From Anaerofustis stercorihominis (GTDB lineage: Bacteria; Bacillota; Clostridia; Eubacteriales; Anaerofustaceae), in NCBI RefSeq assembly GCF_024623185.1, contig NZ_JANJZK010000013.1, positions 1 through 64,000 on the forward strand: a stretch of DNA of 64,000 bases, given 5' to 3'. This document shows positions 8,685-18,000 of the stretch, piece after piece. Both the position numbers and the translations under genes were made by a program. The notes under the pieces were generated by a model, which saw only the letters and a program-made list of their open reading frames with translations, did no database searches and was not told where the DNA came from. Positions within the stretch are counted from its first letter, which is position 1. The number at the start of each line of letters is the position of its first letter.

Positions 8685-9914
8685 ATGTCAGTTACAACAA
8701 CTAAAAGTGCAGATCAAGCACTTAAATCTTATTTTTTATCCCCTGTAAGAGCATCTTTGAATGAAGACTCGGGTCCGTTTTTTGCAATGATTACCCGTAA
8801 CAGCGAAGATGTCGAAGGGGGAAATATCAAAATGGCCCTTCAGTACGGAAGACACGGCGGTATAGGAAACAGAAGCGAAGACGGGCTTCTTCCTACCGCA
8901 AATGCAAGAAAATATGTACAGGCTACTTGGGAAACAAAGAACCTGTTTGCGGTTTTAAGTATTTCGTCTAAACTCATCAAAGCTTCCAGAACGGATAAAG
9001 GGAGCTTTGCAAATATGCTTACCGCACAAATGCAGGATCTGCTTACAGACGCAAAGGATAATATCAGAAGACAGTATTTGTCAGACGGTTCGGGTAAAGT
9101 GACATGCATAAAGAAGAATGACAGTACATGGGTATATAAAAAAGGTGAAGCGACCGTAAATGTCGAAAACAGCAAATATTTTTATCCCGGTCAATTTATT
9201 GATATAATCGATAACAGTGAAAATAAGGAATTTGCGGATATGGAAGCTTTGGAAATCAAGGATGTAGATTATAAAGCAAATACCATTATATTGAATTTAC
9301 CTTCCGATTTGACTGTTGAGTCCAATGCATCGGGAACTGTATCAGCGGATTATATCGTCTTTACCGGAAACAAAGATATGGAACTAACGGGTATCGACTC
9401 GGTATTCAATAGCCCTAATCTTTACGGTATAGACAGGACCGCAAATTCATGGTTTAACGCAAATAAAATAGCAGCGGAGGAAGCAGACGGTGCTCATCCT
9501 TTAACGGAAATGGATATGCAGTACGCTATTGATTTATGTGAAGAACAAATGGGTTCCACTATAGATTATATCCATACTACCTATGGAGGTGCCAGAGCAT
9601 TCCAAAATCTATATCAGTCTTATAAAAGAAATATCGAATACACGGATATCAAAGGCGGGTATAAGACGATGTCTTTTGCGGGTATACCTATTTTTAAAGA
9701 AAGATATTTAAAAGAGGGGACAATGGACTTTATCTCAACCAAAGATTTCTCTCTATTCCAATTAGACGACTTTGACTGGATGCAAAAAGACGGAGGGATA
9801 TTACATAGAGTGGATAATACTCCGGTGTATCAGGCAGTCCTTGAAATGTACTGCGATATAGGATGTGCAAAACCGAAAGGTCAGGCAAGATTATTCGGCT
9901 TTGATGAAATGTAA
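8685..9914 (+). CDS. Phage major capsid protein (gp13-like, HK97-fold class)
   Basis: The 409-residue protein resembles gp13-type major capsid proteins. An N-terminal helix (ALKSYFLSPVRASLNE) is followed by the QYGRHGGIGNRSEDG loop, the segment WETKNLFAVLSISSKLIKAS, and NIRRQYLSDGSGKVTC. A beta-rich insert with PGQFIDI lies around residues 165-240, and a peripheral helix-strand region closes the protein. The frame is intact and no early cleavage peptide is obvious. AAAGGAGTGTG precedes ATG 8685, 21 nt after the scaffold stop, so the two are one operon ended by a strong terminator. Cellular genes flank it on both sides. Confidence 0.8.
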   Translation: MSVTTTKSADQALKSYFLSPVRASLNEDSGPFFAMITRNSEDVEGGNIKMALQYGRHGGIGNRSEDGLLPTANARKYVQATWETKNLFAVLSISSKLIKASRTDKGSFANMLTAQMQDLLTDAKDNIRRQYLSDGSGKVTCIKKNDSTWVYKKGEATVNVENSKYFYPGQFIDIIDNSENKEFADMEALEIKDVDYKANTIILNLPSDLTVESNASGTVSADYIVFTGNKDMELTGIDSVFNSPNLYGIDRTANSWFNANKIAAEEADGAHPLTEMDMQYAIDLCEEQMGSTIDYIHTTYGGARAFQNLYQSYKRNIEYTDIKGGYKTMSFAGIPIFKERYLKEGTMDFISTKDFSLFQLDDFDWMQKDGGILHRVDNTPVYQAVLEMYCDIGCAKPKGQARLFGFDEM

Positions 9915-9915
9915 T

Positions 9916-9947
9916 AAAAAAGGAAGATATATATCTTCCTTTTTTTT
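9916..9947. terminator. Bidirectional terminator after the capsid gene
   Basis: A long perfect palindrome (AAAAAGGAAGATAT and its complement, 9917-9944) has T-runs on both strands. It ends the capsid operon and the convergent leucine-rich repeat gene. Confidence 0.85.
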
Positions 9948-11337
9948 AATATTCTGCATCAATATTTTTTGTATTTATTTTATTTTCATCCGCATATCTT
10001 AATGCATAAGAATTATATGGAGCATATATAACTACATTTTTGCTGTCATCAAAAACGGTCTTTCCTATGAAACCTAAATTATATGACGGTGCAATAAATT
10101 TAGTGAGTTTAGGACAGTTGCTGAATGCTTTTTTATTTATATTTGTCACACCTGTACCCAAATCAACCTCTGTAAGGTTAGTACAGTCCGCAAAAGCATA
10201 GTCTCTGATATAATTTACACCTTTGGGCATAGTTACTTTATTTAAACTTACACAGCCCCTGAATACTGAAGCTCCCATAATTTCGATCGAATCGGGAAGG
10301 TCAATGTTTTTAAGCATAGTACAATTTTCAAAAGCATTTGCTTTTATTTCCGTTAAGCTGTCGGATAATTTTACATCGGTTAAACTTTCGCATTCTGCGA
10401 ATGCATTTTTGCTTATGGTATTTGTTCCCTTTAACGTAACATTTGATAAGCTTACGCTGCCGTAGAAAGCTTCACTTCCTATAGTAGATACTTTCTTTGG
10501 TATTTCAATACTTTTTAAACGTTTTGTATTATAAAAAGACAAAGCACCTATTTTTTTCAGTTTTTTAGGAAGTGTTATCGTTTCGAGATTTTTATTCCCA
10601 TAAAAAGCAGAATTTTGTATAGTCGTAGTTTTTTCATTGACAGTATAGCTAGCTGAATCTTTACCGGAAGGATACGCTATTAATGTTTTTTCATCTTTAC
10701 TATATAATACTCCGTCTATGCTCTTAAAATATTTATTGTTATCAGCTACGGTAAACGATGTAAGATTTGAACAATTTGTAAATGCATTGCTTCCTATTTC
10801 CTTAAGGGTTGAGGGAAGTGTAACTGTACTCATTGTACTGTTTAAAAATGCACTCTCTTCTATTTTTTTGCATCCTTCTTCGATAATTACATTTTCTAAA
10901 TTCAAACAGCTGGAAAATGCATAAGTATTTATTTTTTTACATCCCTTTATTGTTAGATCTTCAAGTTCACTGCAATTATAAAAAGCAAAATCTCCTATCG
11001 TTTCTACCGATTTTGGGATCACGATACTTTTTGCAGGTACATTTTTAAATGCTTCATCTTGTATACTTACAACCGGACAGTCTTTTATCTTATCGGGAAT
11101 AACAAGACTTTTTATACTTTCCTCTGTTGTATTGTATGACATTATATATGCTTTTTTATTTTTTATCCTATACGTATATCCGTTTTCTTTTCCCTGGGTT
11201 ACGTTCGTTATACTGTCACCGACTTCTCTTGTGGTTTCTTCATCGGTTGTGTCGGGCTTTGCAAAAGTAATTGATGGTATTAATAATAAAGTCATTAGAA
11301 TAATTGATATTAAAGTGATTTTTTTATTTCTTTTCAT
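9946..11337 (-). CDS. Secreted BspA-type leucine-rich repeat protein
   Basis: A signal peptide (MKRNKK, hydrophobic core, cut near TFAKPD at ~26) leads into about a dozen LRR_5 repeats of the kind IGDFAFYNCSELEDLTI, ~23 residues each, to about residue 440. A gap near 195-225 carries YFKSIDGVLYSKDEKTL, a common insert in this family. No LPxTG motif or membrane anchor is present, so it is secreted or bound non-covalently. BspA-like proteins bind host matrix or sugars in other bacteria; the ligand here is unknown. AAGGAAG precedes the ATG. Confidence 0.9.
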   Translation of the reverse strand: MKRNKKITLISIILMTLLLIPSITFAKPDTTDEETTREVGDSITNVTQGKENGYTYRIKNKKAYIMSYNTTEESIKSLVIPDKIKDCPVVSIQDEAFKNVPAKSIVIPKSVETIGDFAFYNCSELEDLTIKGCKKINTYAFSSCLNLENVIIEEGCKKIEESAFLNSTMSTVTLPSTLKEIGSNAFTNCSNLTSFTVADNNKYFKSIDGVLYSKDEKTLIAYPSGKDSASYTVNEKTTTIQNSAFYGNKNLETITLPKKLKKIGALSFYNTKRLKSIEIPKKVSTIGSEAFYGSVSLSNVTLKGTNTISKNAFAECESLTDVKLSDSLTEIKANAFENCTMLKNIDLPDSIEIMGASVFRGCVSLNKVTMPKGVNYIRDYAFADCTNLTEVDLGTGVTNINKKAFSNCPKLTKFIAPSYNLGFIGKTVFDDSKNVVIYAPYNSYALRYADENKINTKNIDAEY

Positions 11338-11474
11338 TATCTATACTTCCTTTTTATATTCAAATCATTTTACCATATTTATGTAATTATTTAAATATAT
11401 TATTTCTTAATTTCATTATATTTTCATTTTAAATTATTATTCATATTTAAAATTTAATATTTTTCAAAAAGGTA

Positions 11475-11503
11475 TTGACAAAATATAAATACCATTGTAT
11501 TAT
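11475..11503 (+). promoter_or_regulatory. Consensus promoter of the GntR/ABC operon
   Basis: TTGACA at 11475-11480, 17-nt spacer, TATTAT at 11498-11503. The -10 lies inside the left arm of the operator palindrome. Confidence 0.85.
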
Positions 11504-11532
11504 TGTATTAGTTAATTAATACAATAATACAA
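11495..11532. promoter_or_regulatory. GntR operator: palindrome with 16-bp perfect arms
   Basis: TTGTATTATTGTATTA (11495-11510), 6-nt spacer, and its exact complement (11517-11532). It overlaps the -10 and the transcription start and lies just before the GntR gene, so autorepression is the simple reading. Confidence 0.8.
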
Positions 11533-11548
11533 GAAAGGACGGACAAAT

Positions 11549-11923
11549 ATGGAATGGGAATTTAAAAGTGACAGACCTATATATCTGCAATTAGCTTCAT
11601 ATATAGAAAGAGATATACTTAAAGGAAAATACAAGGCATCCGACAAACTTGCATCGGTCAGAGAATTTGCAAGTATAGCAAATGTAAATCCAAATACTGT
11701 TCAGAAAGCCTTCAGTGAACTTGAAAAAAACAACATAGTTTTTTCTTCAAGGACCAGCGGAAGATTTGTGACGGAAGACGAAAATGTAATTAAGGAGAGA
11801 AGAAAATTGTTAGCCAGAGAATATGTAGATGATTTTTTACTTAAGATGAGAGAGATCGGTTTTAAAGACGAAGATATCATATCTGTAATAAAAGAAGCTG
11901 TGGGAGGGAAAAAAGATGAGTAA
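11549..11923 (+). CDS. GntR-family regulator, YtrA type
   Basis: A 124-residue winged-helix protein. The wHTH covers residues ~10-75 (YLQLASYIERDILKGKY, then SVREFASIANVNPNTVQKAF). It ends in a short C-terminal helix instead of a large ligand domain, as in the YtrA subfamily, whose genes usually precede ABC transporters. That is the case here: the ABC ATPase start overlaps its stop. The perfect palindrome in its promoter is the likely binding site. The effector is unknown; YtrA relatives often respond to cell-wall antibiotics. Confidence 0.9.
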   Translation: MEWEFKSDRPIYLQLASYIERDILKGKYKASDKLASVREFASIANVNPNTVQKAFSELEKNNIVFSSRTSGRFVTEDENVIKERRKLLAREYVDDFLLKMREIGFKDEDIISVIKEAVGGKKDE

Positions 11924-12614
11924 TTTGATTGAAATTAAAAACTTATTCAAGGAATACAACGAAATACTTGCTCTAAATAATGTTACTTTAAGTATCCCGA
12001 AGGGTAAGATAGTAGGTCTTCTTGGTCCTAACGGGAGCGGTAAGACTACTCTTATAAAGTTAATGAACAAACTTCTTGTTCCTTCCGGGGGAGAGATCAT
12101 GATAGACGGTATGAAACCGGGGATAGAAACAAAAGAGATAATTTCTTATCTTCCCGACAAAAGCTATTTAAATGAATGGATGAGAGTAGATGAACTAATG
12201 GACTTCTTTGAAGACTTTTATAATGATTTCAATAAAAAGAAAGCTTACAAAATGCTTGAAAGTCTTAAAATAAATCCTACCGACAAACTTAAGACCATGT
12301 CAAAGGGTACAAAAGAAAAGGTTCAGCTTATTCTGGTAATGAGCAGAGAAGCCAGAGTTTATCTTTTAGACGAACCTATCGGGGGAGTCGATCCCGCAAG
12401 CAGAGATTATATATTAAATACCATTATAAATAACTACTCGGAAGATTCTACGGTGATTATTTCAACTCATTTGATTTCCGATATAGAAAAGGTATTGGAT
12501 GAAGTTATTTTTCTAAAAAACGGACAGGTAGTTTTAAATGGTGACGCAGATAAAATAAGGGAAGAAAAAGGAATGTCTATCGACAATCTATTTAGGGAGG
12601 AATTCAGATGTTAA
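11916..12614 (+). CDS. ABC transporter ATP-binding protein
   Basis: The 232-residue ATPase subunit has Walker A GPNGSGKTT (37-45), Walker B VYLLDEP (148-154) and the H-loop STHLI. The signature is degenerate, MSKGTKEKV (~128-136) instead of LSGGQ, a variant common in YtrB/BcrA-like exporters controlled by YtrA regulators. It overlaps the regulator upstream by 8 nt and the permease downstream by 7 nt, so the three proteins are probably made together. The substrate cannot be read from the sequence. Confidence 0.93.
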   Translation: MSNLIEIKNLFKEYNEILALNNVTLSIPKGKIVGLLGPNGSGKTTLIKLMNKLLVPSGGEIMIDGMKPGIETKEIISYLPDKSYLNEWMRVDELMDFFEDFYNDFNKKKAYKMLESLKINPTDKLKTMSKGTKEKVQLILVMSREARVYLLDEPIGGVDPASRDYILNTIINNYSEDSTVIISTHLISDIEKVLDEVIFLKNGQVVLNGDADKIREEKGMSIDNLFREEFRC

Positions 12615-13423
12615 GAAAATTAATGAAATATGAATTTAAAGCGACAAAAAGATTGATGCTTCCTGCAATTATTGTTTTATTACTTATATCAATATTTAAC
12701 GGATTATTCTTCGGGGTTATCGAACCTCATATAAGCGAAAACAATATTTTTATCAATCTTTTCGGCGGTGTAGGAATGACAGCATATATTTTGGGTATCA
12801 TAGGCATATTTATATTATCGGCTTTACTTGGTATTTTCAGATTTTATAAATCTGATTTATCAAACGAGGGATATTTGACTCATACACTTCCTATAACAGT
12901 AGCTAAAGAAATATTGAGCAAAATTATAATAAGCACATTTTGGATTATAGTAACGGGGATAGTAGTATTGTTTTCTATCTTTGTAGTTGTTATGGTTTCG
13001 GGCTCTCTTAATATCACGGATATAGACTGGGCTTCTTTCAAAGAAGTGATCAATGCTGTATTTACCAAAGAAGGCGGACTGGTATTTATGGGACTTATAT
13101 ATTTTGTTATCATTATGATACTTGGATGTTCATCAAAGATACTCAATGTATATGCGTCTATGGCAATAGGTTTTTCGGCTAAAAAGAATAAGATATTATG
13201 TTCATTCGGAGCATATATGGTCTTATCATTGATTTTAACTGTAATCACGACTATTGTTGGAATGTTATTTTCAAATCCTTTAACATCGATGATGAATTCA
13301 TTAAACAACACTGCGGCGTTCCATTTATTATTCATCGGGATAATCTTATATATATTGATACTTAACGCTGTATATTTCTTTATAACTAAGTATATGATGG
13401 AAAACAGACTCAACTTAGAATAA
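12608..13423 (+). CDS. ABC-2 type membrane permease
   Basis: A 271-residue protein with six predicted membrane segments (around 18-38, 54-76, 108-135, 160-180, 195-220 and 240-262) and the conserved cytoplasmic stretch YKSDLSNEGYLTHTLP, typical of ABC-2 permeases paired with YtrB-like ATPases. It is the membrane half of the transporter formed with the upstream ATPase. A terminator hairpin follows. Confidence 0.88.
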   Translation: MLRKLMKYEFKATKRLMLPAIIVLLLISIFNGLFFGVIEPHISENNIFINLFGGVGMTAYILGIIGIFILSALLGIFRFYKSDLSNEGYLTHTLPITVAKEILSKIIISTFWIIVTGIVVLFSIFVVVMVSGSLNITDIDWASFKEVINAVFTKEGGLVFMGLIYFVIIMILGCSSKILNVYASMAIGFSAKKNKILCSFGAYMVLSLILTVITTIVGMLFSNPLTSMMNSLNNTAAFHLLFIGIILYILILNAVYFFITKYMMENRLNLE

Positions 13424-13448
13424 TTTGATTATATATTTTTAATTAATA

Positions 13449-13484
13449 TAAAAAAGGAGCTATATTTTCTATAGCTCTTTTTGT
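13449..13484 (+). terminator. Terminator after the ABC operon
   Basis: Stem GAGCTATA...TATAGCTC followed by TTTTTG, with one bulged base in the A-rich part of the left arm. Confidence 0.75.
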
Positions 13485-13514
13485 TATTTTCAAGACATAT
13501 AAAATTGGAAAACA

Positions 13515-14063
13515 TTAAAATGAGTTTTCATTTTCTTCAAAATAGTATGTTCCCGTAAACAATATTTGAATGTAATCTAAAGCTAAAAATATGACATTAG
13601 ACAAAATAATGAATATTGTAAAAATTTTCAATATATCATTTGAAGAAATGATATTATTTACTTGATATAAGATCTTAAAATTATTAAGTAAATATGATAC
13701 TAAAGATAACGATATAAAAAAATGAAAAAAGTTTTTATTACACTTCATTAAATGAATTGCAGAATCCACAAAGAAACGTTTTGATTTTATAATAAAAGGA
13801 TGTTTATCGGGAATGAATGTTGAAAATATAAAGATAACAGAACATATAAATGTTATTATTATAATTCCAAAAGAGGTGATCATGGAAATGTTTATAATAT
13901 CCAATATTATATTTTGAAATCCTGATGAGATCAGTCCAAGTAAAGAAATATTATAGTGAAATATATTTACATTAAAAAATATAAAAACAATTAAAATAGA
14001 GTTTAGATTTATTTATATCTAACTTTTTATAATTTCTTTTGCTATATCTGCTATTGTACTCAT
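13515..14063 (-). pseudogene. Broken small membrane-protein gene with two in-frame stops
   Basis: From ATG 14063, which has a good AAAGGAA site, the minus strand reads 14 codons (MSTIADIAKEIIKS). It then meets TAG and, two codons on, TAA, and afterwards stays open in the same frame to 13515: 183 codons in all. The distal part is very hydrophobic with about four membrane segments. Internal starts (for example TTG 13904) have no ribosome binding site. I therefore read it as one gene broken by nonsense changes. Alternatives are a 14-residue leader peptide plus a separate ORF. No family recognised. Confidence 0.5.
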
Positions 14064-14223
14064 TTTAAATTCCTTTCTTGTATAGATATAAAATAATTTT
14101 CTTTAGAAATTTTATCTTAAATTGACAAAACTTTCAACTTTTTATGAAAATTTTCTCAAAATTCTTGAAGTTATCTTTAAGTGATGATATCATTTAGTTT
14201 AATAAAAATTTTAGGAGGAGTTT

Positions 14224-15459
14224 ATGGCAGTATTAAAACCATTTAAGGGGATAAGACCCGATGAAAAATATGTAGAAGATGTGTCCTGTCTGCCTTATGA
14301 TGTAATGAACAGGGATGAAGCAAGGGAAATGGGCAAAAATGAAAAGTCCTTTTTACATATTGTACGCTCCGATATAGATCTAGACGACAGTGTAGATATT
14401 CATGATGAAAAAGTATATGAAAAAGCAAGAGAAAACTTCGATAAGTTTTTGCAAAAAGGATACTTGAAACAAGAAGATAAAGAAGTTTACTACATATATA
14501 GACAGATCATGGACGGCAGAGTGCAGACAGGTATCTGCGGATGCTGTTCCACATTCGAATACGAACAGGGGATAATCAAGAAACATGAGTTTACAAGACC
14601 CGAAAAGGAAGTGGACAGGATAAATAACTTCCTTGCGTGTTCGGCTCATACCGAACCGGTGTTCTTCGCTCACAGACATAATGAAAATGTACATAGTTTC
14701 ATAGAAGATTTCACCAAGAACAATAAACCGGTATACGACTTTGTTTCCGATGACGGTATAAGCCATATATTATGGGTCGTTGACAATGAAGAAGATGTAG
14801 AAAAAGTAAGAGGATATTATAATGATATAGATTACTTATATATAGCGGACGGTCATCACAGAACAGCTTCATCTTACGAAGTGGGTAAGAGACTCAGAGA
14901 AAAAGCGGGGGATGATAAAGACAGAGAATATAACTATATATTATCCGTAGTGTTTGACAGCGATGAGCTTTCTATAATGGATTACAACAGAGTAGTAAAA
15001 AGTCTTAACGGACTTGATAAAGATGAATTCTTTAGTAAAATGAAAGAAAAATTCGAAATAAGTGAACCGAGTGATGAAATAATAAAACCAAGTAAGAAGC
15101 ATGACTTTTCAATGTACGTAGAGGGTAAGTGGTATCTTATTACCGCTAAAAAAGGTACTTTTGATGAAACAAATCCTGTCAAGAGCCTTGATGCGGATAT
15201 ACTTCAGGAAAATCTTTTAGGTCCAATTCTTGGTATAGATGACCCAAGGACCAATGATAATATTGAATTTGTCGGAGGGATAAGAGGTTTGAAAGAATTA
15301 CAGGAAAGAGCGGATAAATTCGGCGGAGCAGCTTTTGCCGTTTATCCGGTAACTATGGATGATTTATTCGGAGTAGCTGACGCAAATATGGTAATGCCTC
15401 CGAAGTCAACATGGTTCGAGCCAAAACTAAGAAGCGGATTATTCATACATAAAATATAA
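14224..15459 (+). CDS. DUF1015 family protein
   Basis: The 411-residue soluble protein matches the DUF1015 layout: an N-terminal FKGIRPDEKYVEDVSCLPYDVM, then HEFTRPEKEVDR, the conserved YIADGHHRTASSYEVG (~203-218), and a C-terminal MPPKSTWFEPKLRSGLF. The ADGHHR motif resembles ParB/Srx-type nucleotide folds, but no activity is established. In many anaerobes the gene sits next to serine-biosynthesis genes, and here serC follows 44 nt later in the same direction. A role linked to serine metabolism is inference from that neighbourhood. GGAGGAG precedes the ATG. Confidence 0.88.
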   Translation: MAVLKPFKGIRPDEKYVEDVSCLPYDVMNRDEAREMGKNEKSFLHIVRSDIDLDDSVDIHDEKVYEKARENFDKFLQKGYLKQEDKEVYYIYRQIMDGRVQTGICGCCSTFEYEQGIIKKHEFTRPEKEVDRINNFLACSAHTEPVFFAHRHNENVHSFIEDFTKNNKPVYDFVSDDGISHILWVVDNEEDVEKVRGYYNDIDYLYIADGHHRTASSYEVGKRLREKAGDDKDREYNYILSVVFDSDELSIMDYNRVVKSLNGLDKDEFFSKMKEKFEISEPSDEIIKPSKKHDFSMYVEGKWYLITAKKGTFDETNPVKSLDADILQENLLGPILGIDDPRTNDNIEFVGGIRGLKELQERADKFGGAAFAVYPVTMDDLFGVADANMVMPPKSTWFEPKLRSGLFIHKI

Positions 15460-15503
15460 AATACAATAATAGTAATAATAGTAGAAAAAGGAGATAAAAT
15501 TAA

Positions 15504-16592
15504 ATGGGCAGAGTATATAACTTTTCAGCAGGTCCGGCTGTATTACCGGAAGAAGTATTAAAAGAAGCAGCGGCAGAAATGCTTGATTATAACGGAAGCG
15601 GGATGTCTGTAATGGAAATGAGTCACCGTTCGAAGTGGTTCGATGAAATCATCAAGACGGCAGAACAGGATCTAAGAGATTTAATGAACATTCCCGATAA
15701 TTATAAGGTATTATTTTTACAAGGCGGTGCAAGTCAGCAATTTGCAATGATACCTATGAACCTTATGAAAAACAAAGTAGCAGATTACATAATAACAGGT
15801 CAGTGGGCAAAAAAGGCTTTTAGCGAAGCTAAAAAATACGGTAACGCTAAAGCGATTGCTTCAAGTGAAGATAAGACTTATTCATATATTCCGGATGTAA
15901 GTGATCTTGATATAGATGATGATGCGGACTATGTATACATATGTGAAAACAATACTATCTACGGAACAAAATATCATACACTTCCAAATACAAAAGGAAA
16001 AACATTGGTTTCCGATGTATCTTCATGTTTCTTATCTGAACCTGTAGACGTTGAAAAATATGGCATTATCTACGGAGGGGTACAAAAGAATATCGGTCCC
16101 GCTGGTGTTGTTATAGTAATAATCAGAGAAGACCTTATTCCGTCAGATGAAGAAATTGATGAAAAAGTCCCTACAATGCTTAGATATAAAACTCATTCTG
16201 ATAATGACTCTTTATTCAACACACCTCCCGCATATGGTATTTATATCTGCGGAAAAGTATTCAAGTGGCTTAAAGGTAAAGGCGGCTTAGAAGCAATGAA
16301 AGAACACAATGAAAAGAAAGCTAAAATACTTTACGATTATTTGGATGAAAGCAAGATGTTTAAGGGCACGGTTGTAAAAGAAGACCGTTCTCTTATGAAT
16401 GTTCCTTTCGTTACGGGAGATAAAGATTTAGACGCTAAATTTGTAGCCGAAGCTACAAAAGCAGGCTTCGTCAACTTAAAAGGACATAGGACCGTCGGAG
16501 GAATGCGAGCTTCCATTTATAACGCTATGCCGATAGAAGGCGTCGAAAAATTAGTGGAATTCATGAAAAAATTTGAAAAAGAGAATGCTTAA
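15504..16592 (+). CDS. serC: Phosphoserine aminotransferase SerC
   Basis: A PLP enzyme of class V that transfers the amino group from glutamate to 3-phosphohydroxypyruvate. The N-terminal NFSAGPAVLPEEVL and the PLP lysine Lys195 in YGGVQKNIGPAG are diagnostic. GGASQQFA (74-81) binds the cofactor phosphate. The length of 362 is normal. The operon partner upstream is DUF1015; serA is not in this window. AAAGGAG precedes the ATG. Confidence 0.96.
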   Translation: MGRVYNFSAGPAVLPEEVLKEAAAEMLDYNGSGMSVMEMSHRSKWFDEIIKTAEQDLRDLMNIPDNYKVLFLQGGASQQFAMIPMNLMKNKVADYIITGQWAKKAFSEAKKYGNAKAIASSEDKTYSYIPDVSDLDIDDDADYVYICENNTIYGTKYHTLPNTKGKTLVSDVSSCFLSEPVDVEKYGIIYGGVQKNIGPAGVVIVIIREDLIPSDEEIDEKVPTMLRYKTHSDNDSLFNTPPAYGIYICGKVFKWLKGKGGLEAMKEHNEKKAKILYDYLDESKMFKGTVVKEDRSLMNVPFVTGDKDLDAKFVAEATKAGFVNLKGHRTVGGMRASIYNAMPIEGVEKLVEFMKKFEKENA

Positions 16593-16679
16593 AAATAGTT
16601 TTGTTATATATTGTAAGCTTTTTTCATAATGTAAAAACGAAAAAAAGCGGGCATTTGTAACAGATTATCAAAAATAAAA

Positions 16680-16720
16680 TGAAACAACGATAAATTTATA
16701 AAAAAGTTGTTTCATTTTTT
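16680..16720 (+). terminator. Terminator after serC
   Basis: TGAAACAAC (16680-16688) pairs with GTTGTTTCA (16706-16714), followed by six T. Confidence 0.75.
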
Positions 16721-16731
16721 CATTTAAATTA

Positions 16732-16760
16732 TTGATTTTACTGATTAATTTATATATAAT
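16732..16760 (+). promoter_or_regulatory. Promoter of the glycolytic operon
   Basis: TTGATT (16732-16737), 17-nt spacer, TATAAT (16755-16760), leaving a leader of about 125 nt. In the leader GAGGTCTGA near 16820 can pair with TCAAGACTTC near 16850, followed by A-rich sequence; this may influence expression. No CggR gene or clear operator is visible. Confidence 0.7.
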
Positions 16761-16889
16761 ACTGATAAAGTTCAATTTATGCTCGAATATTGGGGCTAAT
16801 TTAAACTTGCTACGTAATGAGGTCTGAAAATAAAATAAATCAAGACTTCAAAAAAATAAAATAATTATAATATTAGGAGGAATTTTATT

Positions 16890-17903
16890 ATGGCAGTAAA
16901 AGTAGCTATTAACGGATTTGGTAGAATTGGGAGGTTAGCATTCAGACAAATGTTTGGTGCAGAAGGCTATGAAGTAGTTGCAATCAATGACCTTACATCT
17001 CCGGACATGTTAGCACATTTATTAAAATATGACTCATCACAAGGAACATACGCTCTTGCTGATAAAGTTTCAGCTACAGATGATTCAATCATCATCGACG
17101 GCAAAGAAATTAAAATCTATGCTGAAGCTGACGCTGCAAAACTTCCATGGGGAGAAATCGGTGTAGACGTAGTATTAGAATGTACAGGTTTCTATACATC
17201 TAAAGCTAAAGCAGAAGCTCACGTTAAAGCAGGTGCTAGAAAAGTTGTTATCTCTGCTCCAGCAGGTAATGACCTTCCAACAATCGTTTATAACGTAAAC
17301 GAAAAAACATTAACACCTGAAGATACAGTTATCTCTGCAGCTTCTTGTACAACAAACTGTTTAGCTCCAATGGCTAAAGCTCTTAACGACTTAGCTCCAA
17401 TCCAATCTGGTATCATGAGCACAATTCATGCTTACACAGGCGACCAAATGACTCTTGACGGACCACAAAGAAAAGGTGACTTCAGAAGAGCAAGAGCAGC
17501 TGCAGTTAACATCGTTCCTAACTCAACAGGTGCTGCAAAAGCTATCGGTCTTGTTATCCCTGAACTTAACGGTAAATTAATAGGTTCTGCACAAAGAGTT
17601 CCAACACCAACAGGTTCTACAACAATCTTAGTAGCTGTTGTTAAAGGTAACGTAACAGTTGAACAAATCAACGAAGCTATGAAGAACGCTCAAACTGAAT
17701 CATTCGGTTACACAGAAGAAGAATTAGTATCAAGCGATATCGTAGGTATGAGATATGGTTCATTATTCGACGCTACACAAACAATGGTATCTCCAATGGA
17801 AAACGGTGATACACAAGTTCAAGTAGTATCTTGGTATGATAATGAAAATTCTTACACAAGCCAAATGGTAAGAACAATCAAATACTTCTCAGAATTAGCT
17901 TAA
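16890..17903 (+). CDS. gap: Glyceraldehyde-3-phosphate dehydrogenase
   Basis: This NAD-dependent glycolytic enzyme oxidises glyceraldehyde-3-phosphate to 1,3-bisphosphoglycerate. NGFGRIGR (8-15) is the dinucleotide fold, Cys153 in [12 protein letters not shown] is the nucleophile and His180 in TIHAYTGDQ the base. The length of 337 is standard. Codon choice is markedly restricted (ACA, GCT, GTT, CCA), more than in neighbouring genes, as expected for a very highly expressed protein. AGGAGGA precedes the ATG. It is followed by a strong terminator, so it can be made in excess of pgk. Confidence 0.98.
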   Translation: MAVKVAINGFGRIGRLAFRQMFGAEGYEVVAINDLTSPDMLAHLLKYDSSQGTYALADKVSATDDSIIIDGKEIKIYAEADAAKLPWGEIGVDVVLECTGFYTSKAKAEAHVKAGARKVVISAPAGNDLPTIVYNVNEKTLTPEDTVISAASCTTNCLAPMAKALNDLAPIQSGIMSTIHAYTGDQMTLDGPQRKGDFRRARAAAVNIVPNSTGAAKAIGLVIPELNGKLIGSAQRVPTPTGSTTILVAVVKGNVTVEQINEAMKNAQTESFGYTEEELVSSDIVGMRYGSLFDATQTMVSPMENGDTQVQVVSWYDNENSYTSQMVRTIKYFSELA

Positions 17904-17938
17904 TCAACTTAAAGTACAATTTACAAAGATCCAAAATG

Positions 17939-17971
17939 GGTCCGGGATCGTTACTGGCCCGGACCTTTTTA
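17939..17971 (+). terminator. GC-rich terminator between gap and pgk
   Basis: GGTCCGGG (17939-17946) pairs perfectly with CCCGGACC (17958-17965), followed by TTTTT. Partial read-through probably feeds pgk-tpiA-gpmI, because no obvious promoter lies in the 30 nt before pgk. Confidence 0.9.
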
Positions 17972-18000
17972 TTTACAAAATTTTGAAAGGAGCATATTAG

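Noticed and set aside
16761-16889. Riboswitch or CggR-type control region in the gap leader
   Set aside because: Only one imperfect stem could be seen, with no conserved riboswitch blocks and no regulator gene nearby.
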